A DNA stretch of 64,000 nt from Cercis canadensis (GCA_003255065.1 QAOA01002596.1:490786-554785); one strand, 5' to 3'; shown: positions 48,232-60,429, numbered from the stretch's first letter. The notes: generated from the sequence alone by a model not told the origin. Numbers and translations are program-made.

Positions 48232-49689
48232 CACCAAATTCCTCGTTGGAAACTGCCTATCTATGGACATAACAAAGAAAGCCAAGGGACAGTTTTATAG
48301 GTTGAAATAGGGTAATAAGTCAACGGGGAATCGTTTACTTTTGTATAGCTTTAAATGTCATAGACACTGACAGGGAGGAAAGAATGGCCACTTACAAAGT
48401 TGAAGAATATTATGAATGGAACATATCCTTAGTTCCAATATCAACCGTAACCTTTCTACAACACTTCAATTTTTCATGCCAGCTAAAACTTCTCAGAAGC
48501 TTTTCATAAATCTATCAATATTAAAAACACAGGTAAGTGCTAGAGCATCTAACCTCTGCCGCTGAAATTTCACCAACTCTTCAAATGATGTCAACGCATA
48601 GGTGGACTGCACATACCACCAAGGGCTTCAGTGCAAAAGTCTTCACAAAAGCCCCTTTTTATTTCAACACTCAGTAACTATCGTTGATGGTGCCTTAAAA
48701 TTTCAAACTTTCCCCAGGGAATATTTGAAGGGCAAACAGGCGTCATCAAGTTGATGATACATATTGCTAGAAAACCATTCAGTGATTTATGTTCTGTTCA
48801 GCCAAATCAATGGAAGTGTATGGAAAAGCTGATGACCCTAGGATGAGTTCATTCATTTTAAACATGATTAACAAAAACCTTCTGGCAGAACAGTTTGAAC
48901 AGAAACTTAAAGATTTATATAAGATTCATTTTTATTTTTTTTTGGTAAGAATAAGATTCATTTGTATCTATAAATAAAATACAAATTCTGGGGCATGACA
49001 AATTTCAAGAAATAAATAAAAAATCCAAAATACATCAGTAATCCAGCAGATATTATTGAGATTTTTAGCGTCTACATCAGTACAAAGTGGTCAGGTGCAC
49101 ATTCTGACTGCATGCTAGCGATCTAGCTCTAAAGGAGAAAGTTCATACAGTGTAGCTTCATGATCAACGACGGCTTCTGTGTAGTTAATGAAATTGCTAG
49201 AGAATATCTACAGAATATCTTCAATTAGTGCAGGAACTCAATCAACTGTTCAGAAATCAAACCAGGTACAATGTCGCAGAATAAGAAATAGATGGTAAAT
49301 CTTAGTTATATATATATATAATGATGTATGATCTATAACTAGTCCCATCAAAAGAAGGAAAAACTAATCACAATGGTAATACTCCACATGATTTTGAGGG
49401 ATTAAAGGAAAATTTGCAGATGGGAAAATTGAAAAGAACATCTCCCAACCTCAAAAGGAAAAAGATAGGGAAAAACAAGAGAAATTCATTTTTCCACGGG
49501 ACCATTGCTGCAATAGCATGAGGTACTGCTTTATGCTATGTTAAAAAGAACACTGTCCTTGGTTTAAGTGGATATATTAGCAGCATAAGTGCAATCCAAG
49601 AGAAAAAAATACAGGATCTTACATTTCCTCAAGAGAACAAACAAGATGACTTTGTTGACCACTCATGTTTGTGCCCAGCGCAGGCAGAG
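48232..49689. other. Region between annexin 2 and the CRM gene
   Basis: This probably contains the annexin-2 promoter and the 3' UTR of the CRM gene. No additional gene is supported. Confidence 0.45.
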
Positions 49690-52287
49690 TCACCTTGCCT
49701 CAATTTCCTGACAAAATAACCAAAACTTTAAAATGCGTCCCACCAAAGGGATTAGAGCAACTTATTGAAATACTACTACTTACAAAATTAGTAACTTTCC
49801 ATTATTCATGCAGTTTTTCTTACTTGCTTCTTATTTAAGGGTGTGGAATCTTACTGTTTTTTTTTAAACCAGTTAAATGTGCTACGCAGCACTTTCAAGA
49901 TGTCAGTTTAATCACAGGCAACCACAAAGGTCATGATGTATTTTACAATAAGTCCAAAGGAAAAAAATCAAGACTTTCTTACAGAATTTTTTGTTTTCAA
50001 AATAATCACTGTTCAACCATTTCTCCAATAATCTGAAATTATGCTTTAGAAAATAATTGCTCAAAGGCATAGATTTTAGTGTTTAAAATCCTGCTAAATA
50101 AAACTGCATGTTATGGTTGAGAACTTAAGATATATGCCAAATGATTACTGATTGGGGTTGATTTCATTTTTGACCGAGCTACCATGAGTATAATCTACTT
50201 TTGCAATCAAGGTATATAAGATCCAAACCAACATTAGAAGTCATGAAGAATATTCATGAATTTATCCTTTGGCCGCAGAAAACTGAAACCAAAAGTAAAC
50301 ACAAATTTATATATCACATACTGTGACACTAACCATAACATCTTTAGTAGCATCTTTTCCTTTTTTAAACCGTGCAACATGCTGATGATACTCTTCAAGC
50401 TCTTTTTCCAACTTTTCGATGAAGTGGCTTGTATGTTCAAGGGACTGCTCATACTTATATTTCTCCAAGGCCTGGAAATTTTATATTGTAATAGGAACAA
50501 TTATATTGAGCTTTTTTGCAAAAAGAATAGAACTCAATGCCTTCAAAAGAAAACATATCCCAGTGTACAGCTATGAATCAGCACATGTTTAACATGTTGC
50601 CCAAAAGGCAAGACATCTGACAATCTTCAACTTGAAGGGCACCAAAAGCACAATCATTTATGAGATCTGTTTACAAAAGTTGATGTATATTTAATAAATC
50701 TAACATGATAAGTATTCCTCATTAATATAAGAAAATTAAAGGACATACCAAGAACATCAGAAAGAAAAAAGAAAAAAAAAAAAGAGAGAGAAAGATGGCT
50801 ACTTTCATAACTTCAAGAATAACAATATATAAGACATTGTTATCCTTGATAACTACCAACCCTGAAGTATATATTTCTACTTCTAATGTCTCACTGAACA
50901 AAGAGAAAAGGGTATACTACCTTCTTAGTGGCAGGACAAGATATGAAGAGTGAAATTACATATACTTTGTTGTATTAATAAAAACATTTGGATAACCTAT
51001 AATAAACAAAAACGTGAAAACTACCTTCTGTTTAGATAGTGTATCCAGAGGCGACATTACTGTTGGCTGTACATAGTTCTTTCCTCGATAGAAAATTATA
51101 GTATTATTGGGTTTGATGTCAATCACAATGCCTTTGCTCAGTCGAGCAAGCTCTTCAGCATATTCATGAACCTGTCCTGGTTTGCAAGGCTTGCAGATAA
51201 CCTTTACTGTCTCATGCTTCTTCCAGTGGAGATGCATATTTAGAACAACCCCACCAAAGACTCCTCGTCTCCCAAGCAGGACGAAGTTTTTCTTTTTCTC
51301 ACCAGTACGCTTAAGGTAATGCTTCTCTTCCTCTGTTAAAATTTCAGGATCATATGTTTCAGCTGGGAGTTTTGGAACCTCAAATTTCCTTAACTTCTCA
51401 ATCAACCATGTTTCCTTTCGCTTGGCCTGTAGATTTATGAGTTAAAAGGAAAGACACAAACTAAGAAAAAGAAAATTTAAGTTGAAAATAATGAATGAAT
51501 TATTCCAGATCGTTGGAGACACCATTTTAGTATGTCAGTAGTGCTAAGATGAATATACCAAAGACAAGTTTAAACATAAAGATGTCTACTGTCCAAGCAA
51601 CAAATACTGTGATATTATACTAATCAACAAGTAACTGAGAAATTTCAATTCAAAGTATTCCTTTCTCAACCAAACTTTCTGAAAAGACGTGAAACTGTAA
51701 TACTAACAGTCTCATAATGGGCAATGCCCACACAACAAAGAGTACATGTCATAGTTTGAGCATTTTAAATGGGATCAGTTTCAATTAGGGATCATTGCAA
51801 CAATGTCCATGCATTTATTGGCCTAAAATTACATCCATAGATGATAATCTTAAAAGCAAATAATCCATAGTAATATCAAAGAACTCAGCTGAACAGAAAG
51901 CAAAAGATCTCTAACCTTTCCAAGCTTATATCTAATTCTAACTTCCGGATTTGGTGAATTCATCTTCTTTTTGGCCTTCAGACGATAAAATCTGAGCTCA
52001 TTCAGTTTAGCCTTTCTAGACATTTTAACCTTTTTCTTTGTGCTGCCCTTTGGGGTGCATTTACTATTATCAGTCATTTTACCCAGAGAGAACCTTACAA
52101 TATCTTTGTCTGTCTTCAGCTCAACTGATGTATTACTCGCATATCTGGCAGGTAAGGAGTTTCTAAGAGTACCCTGGATTCCAAACATATTTGATCTCTG
52201 CATCAAAAGAAAATCTGATGGAGAAGATACCGAGGGCACTCTTGAAATGTGTCTTTCTGTACTGTAAGTTCTTGGACATATGGACAT
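49690..52287 (-). CDS. Single CRM-domain organellar RNA-binding protein
   Basis: CRM (chloroplast RNA splicing and ribosome maturation) domains bind RNA, in plants mainly for group II intron splicing or ribosome assembly in organelles. Exons 52287-51916, 51426-51025, 50471-50334 and 49707-49690 join in phase to 309 residues, resembling Arabidopsis At3g25440. The CRM core includes EEEKHYLKRTGEKKK, LLGRRGVFGGVVLNMHLHW (with the GxxG-type loop), VKVICKPCKPGQ and IIFYRGKNYVQP. A C-terminal coiled-coil-like helix follows (FIEKLEKELEEYHQHVARFK). The short last exon (EIEAR) rests on one acceptor; reading through the donor instead gives a stop soon after. A basic, Ser/Arg-rich N-terminus (MFGIQGTLRNSLPARYASN) looks like an organelle presequence. 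The start is uncertain: the frame stays open upstream through an exon at 53063-53003 that has no ATG. Confidence 0.85.
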
Positions 52288-53002
52288 ATCATGAGTACCG
52301 GATTGTGAACGTGGAGTTGCTGTAGGGGATGATGCAACCGTTCTAACATTTTCAACTAGATAACCAAACCAAAATAAGCTATCTCTGCGTAGAGAGAATA
52401 TAAATATGTATTCAGAGCTATTTGAATCAAGTAGGCACTAGGACGAAAAAGGTTCACAACAATCTCCAAGAATGAGAAGTAGAATACCACTTTACCACAT
52501 GGAGCCATGTTATGGTGCAGCACAACCAAAATAAATCAAAAAATAAAATAATTCATCAACTAATATATCTGCTTTGCTAAAACTGTACATGTGAAAATGA
52601 ACAAATATAAGAAGCAAATGCTGATTTTTTGATTTTTTCCCCTACCCTCTCTTCCCAAGGAACCAAGTAGACTTAAAGCCAACAGTATATTACAGAATAA
52701 AGGAACAAACACAAGAACGATGAAAGTAACCCATATAATTCCCCTAAAGAATTTACTTCTAAAATAAGAAGAAAAAAAAAAGAACCTTTTGAAAGAGAAG
52801 GAAAAACCACGAGTTGCTCCTCTGTTTGAAGCTATAGCAAACATAGAATCCCAAAATGCAGCTGAAAAATTAAAAAAGAAAAAACTGGGTAAGATAAAGA
52901 AACATGTAGGAGGAAGAAAGGGCTCAATGGGAAAGCATTTCAGTTTCATCAGACCCAATCGAACATTAAATTGCGCGAGGAAGCAAAACAATTGAAACTT
53001 AC

Positions 53003-53063
53003 CTGTTCGAAAACTGGAACCTCCAATCTGAGATATATCACGCAAAAACGCAGCTTTTGCCAA
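53003..53063 (-). other. In-frame upstream exon without ATG, CRM gene
   Basis: A good donor at 53002-53001 (CGAACAG then GTAAG) and acceptor before 52355 join this exon to the CRM reading frame in phase, adding LAKAAFLRDISQIGGSSFRT and 22 more residues with no stop. The only initiator-like codon is TTG followed by GCA at 53063; the frame closes 10 codons further up at TGA. Either this is 5' UTR that happens to be open, or an ancestral ATG was changed to TTG. Confidence 0.5.
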
Positions 53064-53781
53064 ATCAAAATTTTGTCTTGCTTGGTTTAACTTTCAAGAT
53101 TCTCCCTCGTTTTTTCCAAACTCTATGGGCGTGTCCTAGGAGCTTTTTCTTGTTATTGCTCTGTTTGCGAGGGGCGAGTTGCTTCGAGCACTGTTACTAT
53201 TTTTCTTTTTCTTTCCTTTTTTTTTTTTTAAAAAAAAATTGTGTTATTTTCATTTTTGTTTTTAAAATTTATGCTCTATTTCATTTGTAATTTTACTTTG
53301 TTTTTTTTATTATATTATATATACTGTAAGATTTATTTATTTTTTAGTATTTTTAATTATAATATTAAATTTAAACACGAAACTCACACATTTTTAAAAT
53401 AATTTTAATATAACTCAATTATAAATTATTTGTTACTAAAAAATATAACATAATTATGATTGTTATGATACTTCAATTTTTATATAACAAATAAAACTCA
53501 AGTCAATCAATTGATAGCTAAAAAGTAAGATTTTGAAATTTTTATAGGATATATTTTGCTATGATGAGTTAAACAAAGGAAGATGAACCCTATTCTCCTT
53601 ACGTACTTCTTGTTTTGAAAAAACCTCCCATTACATAGCAATATAAACAAAAATCATCAAGATCACCCTTTACACAAACAAGCATGTTATTATGGTCGTT
53701 TTCTCACTTCAGTCTCATTATTTCTTTCATGTTCAAGTAAAAAAGAAAAAAGAAAAACAATGATGTTGATTACAAATTACT
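53064..53781. other. Intergenic AT-rich region
   Basis: Promoter side of the CRM gene followed by AT-rich DNA. Nothing further was recognised. Confidence 0.5.
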
Positions 53782-53790
53782 TAACCTATT

Positions 53791-54158
53791 GAGTAAAACC
53801 CTTTTTTAGTCCTTGAAAAATGCAGCCACTGACAAATTCGTCCTCTAAAAATTTTCGGTGACAAATTGGTCATTGAATTATTATTTCACTAACAAATTAG
53901 TCCTCCGATAGGCAAGATCAGTGAAAAGAAAAGAATGACTTGAATAAGAAAATGAGGGCTTAAACATAGCTAGGCAAGATCAGTGAAAAAAATTTAGAAA
54001 AGGGGTCTGTAGGGGTCCATAACTTTTTTCATTAAAGTACCAGAGGACTAATTTGTTAGACAGAATAATAATTCAAGGACCAATTTGTCACTGAAAATTT
54101 TTGGAAGACAAATTTGTCAGTAGCTGCATTTTCCAAGGACTAAAAAAAGGTTTTACTC
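53791..54158. mobile_element. MULE-type foldback MITE with perfect 9-bp duplication
   Basis: A 368-bp element with inverted ends GAGTAAAACCCTTTTTTAGT and the mirrored ACTAAAAAAAGGTTTTACTC (one base longer in the A/T run). Internal blocks (GACAAATTNGTC, TAATAATTCAATGACCAATTTG and mirror) also pair, so it folds into a long hairpin. It is flanked by an exact duplication TAACCTATT at 53782-53790 and 54159-54167. Nine base pairs is the hallmark of Mutator-superfamily insertion. It ends 36 bp from the stop of the receptor-kinase gene, so it may lie in that gene's 3' UTR. Confidence 0.92.
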
Positions 54159-54193
54159 TAACCTATTTGTGTGGGTAGAATGTACTCTACTAT

Positions 54194-56243
54194 CTACCTC
54201 TCATCTCCTATATTTCCTGAAGCACTTGAAATAGAAATAGAAAGAGAATCATCTGTTAGTGACCTATCCCCAGAAAGATCATCTTCTTCTGACTTCAATG
54301 GGGGTCGAATTTTCTCAACCTCTCTCACCACCTCACTCATATTAGGGCGGATCTCTGGGAACCTATCAATGCAACGCATGGCAATCTGCAACAACCTCAG
54401 CATCCCAGCAAGAGCTGTTGCATGCCCAGAAATCTCTTTGTCAAATATCTCCGCAGTCCACTCTTCCCTCACTGCCCTTTGAACCCAACTACAGAGGTCC
54501 ACACCACTGACCCCAGGTGGAGCTGAGAGTGCAGAGATCTTGCCTGTTAAAAGTTCTATGAGAATGCAACCATAGCTCCACACATCTGATTGCATTGTAA
54601 CCTTTCTTGAATAACCATAGTCTGGTGATTTGTAAACTACCATGCGTTGAGCTGCAATGGGTTGTGCTATAAGGGAGGCGAGGCCATAGTCAGCAACAAG
54701 AACTGTGTCATTTTCACCTAGGAGGACGTTTGAGGACTTCAAGTTGCCATGGGGAACAATGTTATGAACCTTGATGTTGAGGTGCAGGTACTCCAATGCT
54801 CGCGCTATGCCGCGTGCAACTGATAGTCTTGAGCTCCATTTGAAGGGAATCCGGTTCCCACCTCGTCCATCTAAAATGTCCAATTTTGAGGACACAATAA
54901 GGTAATGCTTAGTTTGGTTGCTGTTCCTTAGCAATAAGGTAATGCTTAGAAAATAGGAAGCAATTAGTGGGTAAATTACCATGAAGTCGGAAGAAAAGAT
55001 TTCCATTCTCTGCGTATTTGTAGAGCAGCAGCTTCTCATCTTTGGAGTAGAAGTGAGCAAGCAGGGGCAGCAAATTTGGGTGCTTTAGATCAGCAATCAG
55101 AAGCAATAGCTTCATGAAATCCTCCTTAGTCATTGGTTGCAGGTCCCTTAGCCGCTTTACAACAATGGTGGTTCCATCATTCAGCATAGCCTTATAACTA
55201 TTTCCCATGGTTCCCTGACCAAGTGCCTCCGCAGAAGCTTTTAGAAGTTCACCCATTTGAAATTTTGGTTCATCCTTAAAGAATATAAGCTCCTTTCTCT
55301 CTTCTACTGCCATGACTGTACCTTCCCCTATTTCTACCTTCTCCTCCTCGCTCTCCATATCTTTAACTGTGGGAATCTGCCCCTTCATCATTTTATTGAG
55401 CTTCTTAGTTGTGTTCCAGTTAAGATACACTAGCACTATTACTGCAAGTAGAAGAACCACATTGATGATATAGGAAAAAAGGGAATTGTTGTTTTTATTT
55501 GAAGGTTCGTTTTGATCCTTTTGGATATCATTGTTCTCTGGTTGCTTTCCAGGTTCTTTGATAGGAGAATCAGCATTGATGCTGCAGGAATTGGGAGAAG
55601 GTGGATCACACAATTTGGGGTTGCCAGAAAAAGAATCAGGGTCAATTGATTGGAGTTTCTGAGTTTTTGGAATTCTGCCTTCAAGATCGTTGTTTGAGAC
55701 ATTGAATCTGATTAAGGTTGGTTGATCAAACTCTGGGATTGGACCTGTGAGCCTGTTATTTTGCAGAAACAATGTATCCAAGAGATTAAGACTCAGAAGG
55801 GATCCTGAAATTGGCCCACCAAACAGATTGCCTGACAAATCAATGAAGTGAAGTTTGTGATTTTTGGAAAAATCCATCACATTACCCTTTAAAGAATTGC
55901 TCTTGAAGCTTAAGAGAGCCAACTCTTCAAGGTTGAAGAATGCATTGTCACTGATTTCTCCAGTCAGCTCCATATCTTCCAGTCTTATGCTGGTGACCCG
56001 ACCATTGGCGCACTCAATTCCCAACCATCTTGATGGATCACTCCCATTGCAGACGATGCCAGTCCAGCTTGTCTGTATTCTCTGATTGTCTTTGAAAATG
56101 GCCTTCAGACCATAAAGGGCATCCATCTCTGCAGTGTTAACGACAGGATTCTCTTGAGCTATAGCAAATATTTGCAATACAGCAAGAATTGCTAGAGGGA
56201 TACATTGAAGGACAGAAAGAAGAAATCCCATGATGCAATTCAA
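54194..56243 (-). CDS. LRR receptor-like pseudokinase (LRR-III/PRK type)
   Basis: Two exons (56243-54980, 54870-54194) join in phase to 646 residues. There is a signal peptide (about 1-29), an LRR N-cap with SRWLGIECANGRVTSIRLE, about five leucine-rich repeats (LHFIDLSGNLFGGPI, LDTLFLQNNRLTGPIP and others) and one transmembrane helix at about 257-276. A cytoplasmic kinase domain follows. The P-loop GQGTMG (342-347) and VVK lysine (K363) are present, but HRD is replaced by HGN (462-464) and DFG by DYG (482-484). Loss of the catalytic Asp predicts an inactive kinase, as in many LRR-III/pollen-receptor-like proteins such as At2g26730 relatives; signalling would be by scaffolding. A Ser-rich tail follows. 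ATG at 56231 (MGFLLSVLQ) is an alternative start. Confidence 0.92.
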
Positions 56244-56753
56244 ATTGAAAGCAATGTTAGCTGCTATGGCATGTGAGGTTTTACAAGTAGAAATAAGCTT
56301 AAACTCATCAACTGTTCGATGAAATAGCAGATATTCTCGTAAGTTCCAATACTGCCAAAAAATTTCTTAGTTGAAGACATTAACAAGGGTCTCTAGTTAA
56401 TGTTTAACTGTAACGTTATTCTATTTCTCCTGAGAACACTAAGAGAGTTGCTTTGCATGGCTTAGTAATCATTAAGAATTTCCAGCTATAGCCGAACCCG
56501 AAGCTGAACTGTTTACATCAAGTTTCAACCTTTGGATTGTTCTATATATTGAAATTTTTTAGGTAGCTATTAAGCGACCTCCCCTACAAAGGAATTAGCG
56601 TTACACCATTTCTTTTACTGAGAGGTCTTAGTGAGACTTACATTTTGAAATTGATGTCATTATAAATTTTTTTTTTTTAAAAAAAGTTATTTAATGTGAG
56701 TTAGAACAGTTAGTTTTATGTAAAATGTATAAATAGAGTAATTTAGAAAAATT

Positions 56754-58005
56754 ACATCTTTAATTCTTAAATAATCACTTTATCCATTAAATTAATCATT
56801 CATAAACACCAAAATTAATTATTAAAAGACTAATTTGGCATACCAAATGATTATTTGAGGACTAAAAATATATAAAAAATAAATTAATGACTAAACTGAT
56901 ATTTGAGAAATAATTCATGGATAAAAAATATATTTAACTCTAAATTAATTTATATGTCAAAGAAAAATCAATGACTTGAAAAGAGAAAAAAAAAAAAAAA
57001 CGAGAGAGAGAGAACGAAAAATAGTTACTACATTTTTATTTTTTTTTTTCTCTTTGAATGAATAGATTAATCATTGATAGACTAGTAGTGAGATGGGACC
57101 CCGCCGAAGGAGAATATCTGGGTACCTTTTTCTCTGTTGTGTGGGAGACTTGGTAAACAGAATTCCTTGACTTAATTTACGAGTTAGCATGTTCCATTCT
57201 TTAAAAGCATGATATCTTTTCTCTCCTATCTCTTTTGCGTTGTAATTAGGTAACGGCCTGGCCTGGCCCGTTTTCACAATTGCCATGCAAAAGAAAGACT
57301 GGGAGTCAAGATAACATCCAAGTCAATATATTTGTGGAAGTAGAAGTCTAGGCCAGAAAACATAAATCATTAACTATCATTAATTACAATTAAAAACCAA
57401 TTTGAAGGAGTCTGCAATTGATGAATGATCACTTTCACATAGAGAATGAAATAATTTATTAGAAAAAAATGAGGGTGGGTGTTAACTCCTCTTGTGTTAA
57501 TTACAACGCAAAAGAGATAGGAGAGAAAAGATATCTTGCTAACTTGTAAATTAAGTCAAGGAATTTTGGAAATATATGAATTTGTCTGTTTCCTTGCATA
57601 GTTTACCAAGTCTCCCACGCAACAAAGAAAAAGCCAAAAAATTTTCCTTCGGCAGGGTCCCAGCTCACTACTGGTCTATTAATGATTAATCTATTTAGTC
57701 AAAGAGAAAAAAAAATGTAGTAACTATTGTTCGTTCTTTTTTTTTTTTTTTTTTCTCTCTCTTTTCTCTTTTCATTTCTTTAAGTTATTGATTTTTCTTT
57801 GAGATATAAATTAATTTAGAGTTAAGTATATTTTTTAATCATAAATTATTTCTCAAATGTTATTATAATTATTAATTTATTTTTTATATCTTTTTAATTC
57901 TCAAATAATCATTTTACATGTCAAATTAATCATTTAATAGTCACTTTTAGTGTTTATAGAAGACTAATTTGATGGGCAAAATGATTATTTAAAAATTAAA
58001 GTGAC
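56754..58005. repeat. Giant inverted repeat, arms about 500 bp
   Basis: The left arm (about 56754-57248) is mirrored as inverted complement in the right arm (57498-about 58005), with a 249-bp spacer. Examples: TATCTCTTTTGCGTTGTAAT at 57229 against ATTACAACGCAAAAGAGATA at 57500; GTGGGAGACTTGGTAAAC against GTTTACCAAGTCTCCCAC; CTCTAAATTAATTTATAT against ATATAAATTAATTTAGAG. The arms have diverged by substitutions and by an indel of about 22 bp near 57190. No transposase, and no convincing target duplication at the outer ends. A large foldback element or a local inverted duplication; if transcribed it would form a long double-stranded RNA. Confidence 0.88.
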
Positions 58006-58746
58006 GCCAAAAAATAAATAAAAAATTAAAGTGACATTTAAAAAATATTTAAAAACAAAATATATATTTTACTCATTAATTTATATATTATGTTTTAGGA
58101 TTCTCGTCAATTATAGATCAAAGCGAAAAGTCATCAATCAAAAGATTTTTTTTTTTTCTTTCTGGGTACAATCAATCATAACAGGAATACAAAATTTATT
58201 TCTCTTTCGGTCACATATTAAATTTTAGAACTTGGAAATGCTGAAAGGGTGCAAATCTTATAAGCCCTACTTGATACATATAGCATGTAAAATTTATTAA
58301 CAATAATTATTGGTGATTAATATATTGCAATGTGTCGTTGTTGTTTATTATTCATGTGAACTATCAACTCTTAGATTTATTGAATGGCCGTATTCAGCAA
58401 AAAGAAAAAGAAATTTATTGAATGGCTGTTCAAGAAGCTAAAAGAAAAATAATAGTTGAGATTGACTTTGGAAAGAAAATAACTGTGTGTTTTCTATATA
58501 TTTGGGCACATTTCTATATCAACCTTTTTTTATATGTTTGGGCACTTTTATGTATGTGCATATATCAGTCTTCCTGGAACTAATTAGCTTATATCTTGCT
58601 AATGTGCAATAACAGCCTACAACCAATTAATGTTGCCATCAATCTAATCTTCACTAGAACTCAATCACAAAAGAAAGGGGTTTATGCTATATATATAAAT
58701 ATAAACAAACACTAATCATCCCTGCAAGTGAGACTTTCATTTAAAC
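58006..58746. other. Flank with probable promoter of the cysteine-rich gene
   Basis: AT-rich DNA. A TATATATAAATATAAA block at about 58690-58705, 45 bp before the ATG at 58747, is a plausible TATA box. Confidence 0.4.
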
Positions 58747-59246
58747 ATGGCGAAGATTGTAAACTCAAGTGTCTGTTTTGTCATTTTGTTTGTGTTCATC
58801 TTATTTCCTTTGCATTAGGCATTTAATTAATAGTGTCATATCTATAATTAATTTAGCCCTATATAACTTGTAAGAATTTTGTCAGAATTTAAGTGTAGTT
58901 GTTGGATGAAATAAAATAATAGGAATCACATATTCATCGTCTCGACAAAATTTGTCAATCTAACATTTTTGTTTTTCTTAACTTTATACATGTTTAGATT
59001 TACACTTATCTTCTTTCTATTTTTTGTATAGCAGAAGCAAAAGAGGAGCACACTTACTGCAAAAAATTGAGCCAGACATGGTTTTCATATTGCTGGTTTT
59101 CATCAGGCTGTGACAAACAATGTCGTAATTGGGAGCACGCAGGAAAAGGAGGATGTGACCAAAGTTCTCAAATATCAACTGCTTGCTATTGCTACTTTAA
59201 CTGCCTACCTAGCAACCACCAAAATTTTACCCCAAACCATATATAA
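58747..59246 (+). pseudogene. Defensin-like cysteine-rich peptide gene, first splice junction doubtful
   Basis: Exon 1 (ATG 58747) encodes a signal peptide, MAKIVNSSVCFVILF and onward, and runs into TAG at 58816-58818. Exon 2 (59035 after an AG at 59033-59034, to TAA 59244-59246) encodes a secreted-type peptide of about 70 residues with eight cysteines, including C-x3-C (GCDKQC) and C-x-C (ACYCYF), the spacing of the CSalphabeta fold of plant defensin-like proteins. Signal-peptide exon plus cysteine-rich exon is the normal two-exon layout. However, no GT donor lies between the hydrophobic stretch and the TAG in a phase that opens exon 2 well, so the donor seems mutated or is a non-canonical site. 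AATAAA at 59302-59307 follows. Either a recent pseudogene or a gene with an unrecognised junction. Confidence 0.6.
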
Positions 59247-60429
59247 TTAATTACCACAAATTGCTTTACTTAAAAATTGTATGTATCAAGATCTAATATC
59301 TAATAAAGAAACTTTTGTTAATTAATAGGTTAATTGTCTTGAACTTGAAGTGATAGCTTTACGTGGATGCAACATTAGGTACTTATAAACAAATAAGAAT
59401 GAGTTTTAACCAACTTTACTTATTTGCCACTAAATTGTTGTTACATTTGTATCAATTACACTACTCAGGGTAAGAAGACTCGATCAAAACACAAGGCTAG
59501 CCAATCTAGAAAGAAAGAAAGTAGGGTGGAATGAAAGACACGGTCAAAATGGATGCATGCTTGGCTTATAAATACGTTTACTTAAACATGACTTTTGTGA
59601 AAGCCCTTTAATAATATGTTCCCATTCTTTCAAATTGCAGATAGGATCAAATGTACTTCAGAACAAGATTGTCATATTATATGATAATGACATGGATAAA
59701 TGTGGTATGGTATCCGGTGGCTCTCATTCATGGATAGATAAGATAATTCTGACTGTGCCTTTCTTGTTAATATCTCATTAATATATGTTAAAATTGTTAG
59801 TGCCGGAATGAGCAAATCCTAATATTCCTGTTGAACTTGATTTTCTCATTTATTGAAAAAGAATTAAGTCAAAGAAATTATTGTAGTTCACCCATAATTA
59901 TGTCATAAAACGTGAGAGATTGGACTTATCTAAATTAACTAATCACTAAGTGCGAGCATTTCTTAGCATATTTACATGGATTATATGAAATGCTAAAATT
60001 CACATGCATGTATCAACTGATTAGATATTTAAAGTAATTTGTAACTATTATGCGAGTATTAGCTTTATGTGGGTACAGAGCATTTCATTGTTTGCATCTG
60101 TTTTGTCCATTCATATTGATTAAGTTTAATAAATATCTTGATTCCAAGAACAAATCCAATTATCATAGTAGCTCACAAGTCACTAACAAGTTGACCTGCA
60201 TATTCCTTTCGTAGAATCATTCTTCATCTACGTTCTTTGGCTTAGTAAAACTTCTAATTGTATGACCATGAACTAGTTTGAATGTGAGAGATTTGTAAGT
60301 AGCATTACTTTTCTGCATATGCGCCAGAGGCAAGATAGTGAGTGGTATTGATAAGACACCCGCCTTCCAGACTAAGGTACCTCAACATGTTCTCCCAATA
60401 TATTGAATTATTATTGATGCCAAAAGCTC
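59247..60429. other. Intergenic region with a possible cysteine-rich exon relic
   Basis: After an AG at 59639-59640 a short open frame reads DRIKCTSEQDCHII before TGA, reminiscent of small secreted cysteine-rich peptides, but too short to support a gene. The rest is AT-rich. Confidence 0.3.

Noticed and set aside
57071..57286. 71-residue minus-strand frame in the left arm of the big inverted repeat
   Set aside because: The matching frame is not kept in the other arm, so it does not appear to be under coding constraint.
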